From: Ruania albidiflava DSM 18029
GTDB lineage: Bacteria; Actinomycetota; Actinomycetes; Actinomycetales; Beutenbergiaceae
Assembly: GCF_000421225.1 (NCBI RefSeq)
Contig: NZ_ATWL01000012.1
Coordinates: 1-64,000, forward strand
Reading direction: 5' to 3'
Length of the DNA stretch: 64,000 nt
The notes under the pieces: generated by a model
What the model saw: the letters and a program-made list of their open reading frames with translations, nothing else
Databases searched by the model: none
What the model was told of the DNA's origin: nothing
Shown: one piece after another, positions 58,365 through 64,000 of the stretch
Position numbering within the stretch: position 1 is the first letter of the stretch
How the letters are laid out: each line of letters opens with the position of its first letter
Made by a program: the position numbers and the translations under genes

Positions 58365-60809
58365 TCAGGGGGTGGTGCGGCGTCGGAGGAGCAGGAGGAT
58401 GGCACCAGCCGCCAGCAGCCCGCCGGCCACCAGTAGCCGGGCAGGCGGCAACGTTGCACCGGTGCGGCTGAGCTCGGCCGCACCGGCCGGGTCGTCTGCG
58501 GGCTCGCCGGTGCTCGTGGTCTCATCGGCCCCGGCGCCCGCCGCTGCTGTGCTCGGTGTGTCCGTCGGCGCGGCCCCGTCGGTCGGCTCCGGCGTTGGCG
58601 TGGGCTCAGCAGTAGGCGTAGGCGTCGGCTGCTCCACCAGCGCAGCCAGCGCCGCATCCAGCTCCTCGACCGCCGCGTCCACGCTGGCCTGCCCCGGCTC
58701 CGGCGACCCAAGCACGAACTGGGCGCGCACCAGCGCCGCGTCCACGGCCGCCAGCGAGGAGTCGGTGTACACCGCCCGGTCCAGGCCTTCGGCCCGGTCC
58801 ACCAGGGCCGCCAGCTCGTCGGTGGAGACCTCCGACGAGGCGGCCACCGGCACCAGCTGCACCTCGTCCAACGTGCCCCACGCACCGGCGCTGAGCGTCA
58901 GCTCCGCCCGCACGGTCACCACCCCGTCTGCCGCCACGGTCAGCTCCGGGGTCTGCGGGTGCTGCCAGTTCCCGTAGCCCGCCAGCGTGAAGTCCGCGGT
59001 CATGGTGGAGATCCCGGACGCCGCGGAGATCTGCATCTCATCCGCAGCCCCGGCGTCGCCGCCCTGCACCTGCACCGAGAGCCGGTACTGCCCGGCCGGC
59101 ACCCCGGTGAGGCGCTGCTCGATCGCGAACGAGTAGTCCTCCTCGGACCAGAAGTGCAGGGACCGCTCCCCGGCGTAGGGGTCCTCGGCCGAGCTGATCG
59201 TGTACCCGCTGCCGGTTCCGGTCCACGGCTCCACACCGTCCTCGAAGCCCGGGTTGACCACATAGTTCTGGTCGGAGTCCACCTCGCCCAGCACGGTCAC
59301 CGTCGCGGTCGCGTCCAGACCGGCAGCCGTGCGACCGCGCACGGTGTAGGTGCCCGGCGCGAGGATCCAGTCCACCGAGTCCGACCAGGTCACGTCCTGG
59401 TCCTCGCTGGTGCCGTCGGTGTAGGACACCTGCACCTGCCCGGGCAGCTCGATCGGCTCACCGTCAGCCACGGTCACCGACGGGCTGGCCACCTGGTCCA
59501 CCTCCCGCGGGCCGACGGCCCCGGTCTCGGCGTACTCATAGACCCGCAGCGACTCCAGCGGGGTGCCGTCGAAGGCGAACAGTGCCTGGTTGTCCCAGGC
59601 GGAGCCGCCGTACTCGTCCGCCCAGTCCTCACCGAGGGACCCGTCCGGGTCGTAGAACTCCTGCGAGTAGGTGCTCGCCCAACCGGAGCCGTGCTGCTGC
59701 CACAGGTCCCAGTTCGCCTCCGCCTGCTCCGGCGGTCCCACCGGCAGCCAGGCCGGCTCCCAGTAGAACGTGCCCAGCCCATGACCCTCGGAGACGTCCG
59801 CCACCGCCTGCATCACGTCCCGGACGGCCAGGGCCTGCCCCTGCACGGAGACCGAGTACTTCTCCTGTGCGCTGTCCACCGAGTTCTCGAACCCGTCGCC
59901 GTCCTCCAGGGTGTACGCCCACGAGGTCTCGGCCACCGCCACGTCCTTGTCGTAGGTGGTGGCCACCTCGTCCAGCACTGCGGTGAGGTTCTCCAGCGAC
60001 CCGTGCCAGTACGGGTAGTAGGAGGAGAGGAACACGTCGTAGTCCACCCCGCGGGTGTCCAGCTCCCGCGCCACCGACGCATACTGTCCGGCGCGCTCGG
60101 GGTTGGTGAAGTGCACGGCGACCTGCACATCGGTACCGAGGGTCTCCCGCACCGCCGCCGAGCCTGCCTGGAACAGCTGCGCGGTATCGTCCCAGCCGCT
60201 CACCCCGGCGATCTCGCCGCCGGTGGTCTCGTTGCCGACCTGCACCATGCCGACGGCGACACCCGCCTGGTCCATCATCGTCAGCGTCTCGGCGGTGTAG
60301 TCGTGCAACGCCTGCGCGCGCTCGGTCACGTCCATACCGCGCCAGGCGCGGGGGGAGAGCTGCTGGCCGGGGTGGGCCCAGAAGTCGGAGTAGTGGAAGT
60401 CCACCAGCACCTGCATACCGGCCTCGGTGGCGCGCCGGCCGATCTCGGTGGCCCGCTCGGCGTCCACGTTGCCGCCGCCGTACCCGTGGCTGGGGTCGGC
60501 GGAGGAGTAGGGCTCGTTCCACACCCGCACCCGCACCCAGTTCACCCCGGACTCGGCGAGCACCTCGAACAGGTCCGCTGGCTGGCCGTCGAAGTCGCGG
60601 AACACCACGCCGGACTCCTCCAGGGACAGCACCGTGGAGACGTCCACCCCATGGATCCAGTCCTCGCCCATACCCTCCACCCGGGGCACGGTGATCCCGG
60701 CCTCGACCGGCTCGGGGTCGGCGGCCGCGGCCGGGGTGGTGGTCATCGCTCCTCCCAGGAGTGCGGTAGCCAGGGCCAGGGCGGTGGCGGAACGCCGGCG
60801 TGCAGTCAT
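58365..60809 (-). CDS. GH53 endo-beta-1,4-galactanase, cell-wall anchored
   Basis: 814 residues from ATG 60809 (AGGAG 9 bases upstream; 60815 is too close). Signal peptide ends about AAAADPE. GH53 catalytic domain residues 45-400: GVDVSTVLSLEESGVVFRDF, VQVGNETTGGEI (acid/base Glu), VAVAETSWAYTLEDG (nucleophile Glu). Then a Big_4-like domain (PSVTVADGEPIELPGQVQVS), a CBM61-like galactan-binding domain (NYVVNPGFEDGVEPWTGTGS), a FIVAR-like helical region, a Thr/Pro linker, and a terminal LSRTGATLPPARLL helix and RRR, a sortase-type signal. Confidence 0.9.
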   Translation of the reverse strand: MTARRRSATALALATALLGGAMTTTPAAAADPEPVEAGITVPRVEGMGEDWIHGVDVSTVLSLEESGVVFRDFDGQPADLFEVLAESGVNWVRVRVWNEPYSSADPSHGYGGGNVDAERATEIGRRATEAGMQVLVDFHYSDFWAHPGQQLSPRAWRGMDVTERAQALHDYTAETLTMMDQAGVAVGMVQVGNETTGGEIAGVSGWDDTAQLFQAGSAAVRETLGTDVQVAVHFTNPERAGQYASVARELDTRGVDYDVFLSSYYPYWHGSLENLTAVLDEVATTYDKDVAVAETSWAYTLEDGDGFENSVDSAQEKYSVSVQGQALAVRDVMQAVADVSEGHGLGTFYWEPAWLPVGPPEQAEANWDLWQQHGSGWASTYSQEFYDPDGSLGEDWADEYGGSAWDNQALFAFDGTPLESLRVYEYAETGAVGPREVDQVASPSVTVADGEPIELPGQVQVSYTDGTSEDQDVTWSDSVDWILAPGTYTVRGRTAAGLDATATVTVLGEVDSDQNYVVNPGFEDGVEPWTGTGSGYTISSAEDPYAGERSLHFWSEEDYSFAIEQRLTGVPAGQYRLSVQVQGGDAGAADEMQISAASGISTMTADFTLAGYGNWQHPQTPELTVAADGVVTVRAELTLSAGAWGTLDEVQLVPVAASSEVSTDELAALVDRAEGLDRAVYTDSSLAAVDAALVRAQFVLGSPEPGQASVDAAVEELDAALAALVEQPTPTPTAEPTPTPEPTDGAAPTDTPSTAAAGAGADETTSTGEPADDPAGAAELSRTGATLPPARLLVAGGLLAAGAILLLLRRRTTP

Positions 60810-60822
60810 GATCATCCTCTCC

Positions 60823-60834
60823 TGACGATCGTCA
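60823..60834. promoter_or_regulatory. Perfect 12-bp palindrome TGACGATCGTCA at the GH53 promoter
   Basis: Located 13 bases before the GH53 start, at the Shine-Dalgarno side, inside the 155-base gap downstream of the permease gene. LacI-type regulators of sugar loci bind comparable palindromes. The responsible regulator is not in the window. Confidence 0.45.
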
Positions 60835-60964
60835 TCGATACGGACACGGGGGTGCTACGCACGGTGAGCCGGGCCGGGCCTGATGAGCTCCGCCGTCGGG
60901 AAACGAGAACGCCGAGGTGCGGGGCGTGGGCGCCGGGCACGCTGCAGTCGCGGGAGCTCGATGC

Positions 60965-61852
60965 TCAGCCCTTCACGGAACCGGAGGCCAGGCCGCCCAC
61001 GATGTAGCGCTGCAGGGACAGGAACAGGGCCAGCACCGGCAGCGAGGCGATCATCGCCCCCGCCGCGAACAGCCCCCAGTTGGAGGTGAGCTGGTTGGAC
61101 ACCCACTGGTACATGCCCACCGCCAGGGTCCAGTTGGACTGCCCGGTGAGCACGATCTTCGCGAGGATGAAGTCGCCGAAGGCAGCGATGAACGCCAGCA
61201 GCCCCACCACGGCCAGGATCGGCACCACCAGCGGCATCACCAGGCGCCAGTAGATCTGTGCGTGCGAGGCGCCGTCGATCCGGGCGGCCTCGTCGATCTC
61301 GATCGGGATCGTGTTGAAGAACCCGTACATCAAGAACGTGTTCGCCCCGAGCGCCCCACCCAGGTACACGCAGATCAGCGCCAGCTTGGAGTTGATGCCC
61401 AGCAGCGGCACCGCCTCACCGAGGGTGATCAGCAGCAGGAACACCGCCACGAACGCCACTGTCTGCGGGAACATCTGCACGATCAGCAGCGTGGTCAGCG
61501 AGGCACGCCGCCCCCGGAACCGGAACCGGGAGAAGGCGTAGGCCGCGGCGGCGCCCATCAGCACCGCCCCGAGGGCCGCCGCACCTCCCACCAGCAGCGT
61601 GTTGCCCACCCAGGTCCAGAACAGCGTGTCCCCGAGAGCGCTGAAGTTGTTCAGGCTGACGGTGCGGAACAGCACCTCGGACCCGGACAGCGACCCTCGT
61701 TCGTCCAGCGCCGCAGACAGGGCGTAGACCAGCGGGAAGGCCGCGTAGAACACCACGACCAGCGCGACCGGGTACTTCCACCCGACCTCGGCGAGCCACC
61801 GACGGCGCCGGCTCGCGGTGCGGGCGCGGGTGGGACTGGGCAGCGTGGTCAT
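60965..61852 (-). CDS. Sugar ABC transporter permease (MalG/GanQ type)
   Basis: 295 residues from ATG 61852, one base after the stop of the upstream permease (TAG C ATG). Six hydrophobic helices with the coupling-loop signature EIDEAARIDGASHAQIYWRL (EAA motif), and a C-terminal LFLSLQRYIVGGLASGSVKG typical of MalG/GanQ proteins. The neighbouring GH53 enzyme suggests a galacto-oligosaccharide substrate (inference). Confidence 0.88.
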   Translation of the reverse strand: MTTLPSPTRARTASRRRRWLAEVGWKYPVALVVVFYAAFPLVYALSAALDERGSLSGSEVLFRTVSLNNFSALGDTLFWTWVGNTLLVGGAAALGAVLMGAAAAYAFSRFRFRGRRASLTTLLIVQMFPQTVAFVAVFLLLITLGEAVPLLGINSKLALICVYLGGALGANTFLMYGFFNTIPIEIDEAARIDGASHAQIYWRLVMPLVVPILAVVGLLAFIAAFGDFILAKIVLTGQSNWTLAVGMYQWVSNQLTSNWGLFAAGAMIASLPVLALFLSLQRYIVGGLASGSVKG

Positions 61853-61853
61853 G

Positions 61854-63569
61854 CTAGATCTCCTCAAGCTTGCGGGTCTGGCGGAACGCCAGCGCCGAGA
61901 TGATTCCGATGACGATGAAGACGATGATCGACAGCGCGCTGGCCAGGCCGTAGTCGGCCCGCCCGCCGGAGACCCCGGAGATCTGGTAGATCGCCGAGAT
62001 CAGGATGTCCGTGGCACCCAGCGGCACCGAGGCGCCCGGGAAGGCCGGGCCTCCGTTGGTGAGCATGAAGATGATGGTGAAGTTGTTGAAGTTGAACGCG
62101 AACGAGGCGATCGCCAACGGTGCTGTGGAGACCATCAGCAACGGCAGGCTGATCGAGGTGAACTGCCGCAACCGGCCGGCACCGTCGATCCGGGCCGCCT
62201 CCATCACGTCCGTGGGCAGCGCCTGCAGCGCCCCGGTGGAGACCAGGAACCAGTACGGGTAGCTCAGCCACAGGTTCACCCACAGGATCACGAACTTCGC
62301 CAGCCAGGGGTCGCCCAGCCAGTCCACGTTCGCGCCGAAGAAGAACCACTCGTTGATCACCCCGAACTCGGAGTTCAGCATCCCGCGCCACAGCAGCGCG
62401 GACATGAACGCCGGGAACGCGTACGGGAGGATGAAGATGGTGCGCAGCACCTTCTGCCCGCGCACCCTCTGGTCGTTGTAGATCATCGCCAGCACCAGGC
62501 CCAGGCCGAAGCTGGTGAGCACGGTCAGGATGCCGAAGCCGAACGTCCAGGCCGTCACCTGCAGCAGCGGCCCGGCGTAGGCGGTGTCGGTGAAGGCGCG
62601 CACGAAGTTGTCGAACCCGACCGGCACGTACCAGCCGGCCGCCAGCCGCTGGCCGTCGGAGCTGACGAAGTTCCCGCGGTCGTCGGGGGAGTAGACCGTG
62701 CCGGTCTCGGCGTCGGTGAGGGTCCTCGCTGCCGGGTCCCAGGTGAGGCTGGAGGAGTAGACGGCGCCGGTGGACCCCTCCCGGGTGCGGATGGAGCCGT
62801 CGGCGGCCTCGTCCGAGACCGGCACCCGCAGCTCGACCACCTGCTCCTGCAGCGCAGTGTCGGCGAACAGCTCGGCCCGGGGCACCACGTCCCAGCCGGG
62901 CACCTCGATCGGGGTGCCGGCCGTGTCGACGACGGCCCCAGCGACCGCCTCGAGCGGTTCCTCTTCGGTGCCCACCTGCACCACGCCGTCGTTGTTGATC
63001 GCGAAGCCGATCTCGCCGTCCTCGCGCACCACGGCCAGCGGGTAGCTGGGGGAGTCCTCCACCCGCTGCTCGGCCTGGATCAGGGCGGCGTCCACAGCTT
63101 GTTGCATCGAGCCGAGGTGGCCGGTGCCATAGTTCGTGAACGCCACGTACCCGGTGTAGGCGAGGGTGAACAGCTGGAACACCGCCAGGAACACCAGGCC
63201 CGGGTACAGGTACTTCAGCGGCAGCGTCCGGCGGGAGAAGTAGATCCAGTCCGCCAGCGCCAGCAGCACCACCAGCACGGTGAGCACCACCCAGGAGCCG
63301 GCGGCGTAGGCGGACATGATCGCCATCACGCCGATCGCGTTGATGACCATCATGATCAGCAGCTTGACGACGAAGCCCCACCCGGGGCCGGTCCACGCCC
63401 TGGCGTGGCTCTCACCCGGGCCGCCTGAGCCACGCGGGCGCCCACTGCGGGCGGGTCCACCACGCGCGGGTCGCGCGCCGCCCGTCGCCACAGCAGCATC
63501 GGGTGTGGCAGCGGCGTCCGGCGTGGCAGAGCTGTGCGGGTCGGTCTCAGACGGCCGGCTGGCGGACAT
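61854..63569 (-). CDS. Sugar ABC transporter permease (MalF/GanP type)
   Basis: 571 residues. A disordered Ala/Pro/Ser/Gly-rich N-terminus of about 65 residues precedes the first helices. The large periplasmic insertion after helix 3 (about residues 145-330) and the EAA loop DVMEAARIDGAGRLRQFTSI are typical of MalF. Consistent with GanP of galacto-oligosaccharide importers. Starts 66 bases after the binding-protein stop. Confidence 0.9.
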   Translation of the reverse strand: MSASRPSETDPHSSATPDAAATPDAAVATGGARPARGGPARSGRPRGSGGPGESHARAWTGPGWGFVVKLLIMMVINAIGVMAIMSAYAAGSWVVLTVLVVLLALADWIYFSRRTLPLKYLYPGLVFLAVFQLFTLAYTGYVAFTNYGTGHLGSMQQAVDAALIQAEQRVEDSPSYPLAVVREDGEIGFAINNDGVVQVGTEEEPLEAVAGAVVDTAGTPIEVPGWDVVPRAELFADTALQEQVVELRVPVSDEAADGSIRTREGSTGAVYSSSLTWDPAARTLTDAETGTVYSPDDRGNFVSSDGQRLAAGWYVPVGFDNFVRAFTDTAYAGPLLQVTAWTFGFGILTVLTSFGLGLVLAMIYNDQRVRGQKVLRTIFILPYAFPAFMSALLWRGMLNSEFGVINEWFFFGANVDWLGDPWLAKFVILWVNLWLSYPYWFLVSTGALQALPTDVMEAARIDGAGRLRQFTSISLPLLMVSTAPLAIASFAFNFNNFTIIFMLTNGGPAFPGASVPLGATDILISAIYQISGVSGGRADYGLASALSIIVFIVIGIISALAFRQTRKLEEI

Positions 63570-63635
63570 CAGGTCTCCTCGGTGATGGGCAGGCCCCCGC
63601 CGGCGGTTCGGTGCCCGCCGACGGGGACGAGCGGT

Positions 63636-64000
63636 CTACTCGGCGATCGCGGACTCGATGTTGCTGACCATCTCCGGCCAGACCGTCTCCGGGTCCTCAC
63701 CGTTGATCAGTGCGATCTGTACCGGGTTCCAGAAGTCCCACACCGCACCCATCTCCGGGATGTTCGGCATCGGCACACCGTTCTGCGCCGAGGCCAGGAA
63801 GCCGGCCTGGATCGGGTCGTCGGCCACGGACTCGGCCACAGCGGTCAGCGCCGGGATGCGCGGGTCGGCGTCGTACAGCGCCTGCTGCGCCTCGTCGGTG
63901 GCCATGTAGCCGGTGAGGAACTCGTTCGCCAGGAGCGCGTTGTCGGACTGGGCGGACAGGTAGAAGCCCTGCACACCCACGAACGGGGCCGCAGTCTCGT
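63636..64000 (-). CDS. Extracellular sugar-binding protein, C-terminal part (5' end outside window)
   Basis: The visible 121 C-terminal residues contain VQGFYLSAQSDNALLANEFL, TGYMATDEAQQALYDADPRI, PALTAVAESVADDPIQAGFL and IPEMGAVWDFWNPVQIALIN, the end of an MalE-like maltose/galacto-oligosaccharide-binding protein. The N-terminus lies beyond 64000. First gene of the importer operon by order (binding protein, GanP, GanQ, GH53, PL8). Confidence 0.88.
   Translation of the reverse strand, partial: ETAAPFVGVQGFYLSAQSDNALLANEFLTGYMATDEAQQALYDADPRIPALTAVAESVADDPIQAGFLASAQNGVPMPNIPEMGAVWDFWNPVQIALINGEDPETVWPEMVSNIESAIAE

Overview
The window is GC-rich (roughly 70%), with many GTG starts and 4- to 8-base gene overlaps. 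It carries actinobacterial markers: polyphosphate glucokinase, class-A RNase P RNA, a glnA-glnE pair, amidase-fused NAD synthetase, two ECF41-type sigma factors and an IdeR/DtxR-type iron box. Together these point to a chromosome of the Actinomycetota, most likely Micrococcales (inference; the genus cannot be read from sequence alone).

0-5.2 kb is accessory DNA. The right end of an ISL3-family insertion sequence abuts, and has beheaded, the first gene of a predicted three-gene ABC-3C conflict system (C-terminal-domain effector remnant, middle component, DUF3732 ATPase). It is followed by a serine-recombinase remnant coupled to a two-HTH protein, then a TetR/membrane-protein pair. 5.3-10.8 kb holds a nitronate monooxygenase, an S4 RNA-binding protein, a threonine-synthase-like enzyme, and a minimal PEP-utilising enzyme divergent from two small regulators across a 33-bp palindrome.

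10.8-16.9 kb is a TetR-controlled glycoside island: GPH/MFS importer, GH3 beta-glucosidase, SDR and HSL-type esterase, mostly with ATGA overlaps. 17-24.4 kb carries two ECF41 sigma modules, each with recognisable TGTCAC-type promoters, and a CYP152 peroxygenase. 24.5-28.1 kb is MarR and an iron-boxed heme/siderophore ABC importer (hmuTUV-like). 28.1-30.6 kb has a DHA2 efflux pump, a VOC protein and a 48-residue ribbon-helix-helix regulator.

30.7-45.5 kb is housekeeping: Nif3, a zinc-ribbon-family protein that has lost its cysteines, histidine phosphatase, YaaA, rnpB, ppgK, amidase, panB, nadE, glnA and glnE. 45.5-53.7 kb is a complete form II (AYRGAGR) molybdenum hydroxylase cluster: coxG, M, L, S, then xdhC, coxE, coxD, and divergent mocA, with a Crp/GlxR-like site. 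53.7-55.6 kb is a scarred segment with an aidB-like fragment fused antisense to a TetR gene, plus palindromic repeats. 55.6-64 kb is a polysaccharide locus on the minus strand: sugar ABC importer (binding protein, GanP, GanQ types), a surface-anchored GH53 endo-galactanase and a PL8 lyase.

The most novel signals are a 60-61 bp palindromic intergenic repeat (three full copies, with evidence of covariation in the stem), other long intergenic hairpins, the matching promoter pair of the second ECF41 factor, and the decapitated ABC-3C system.
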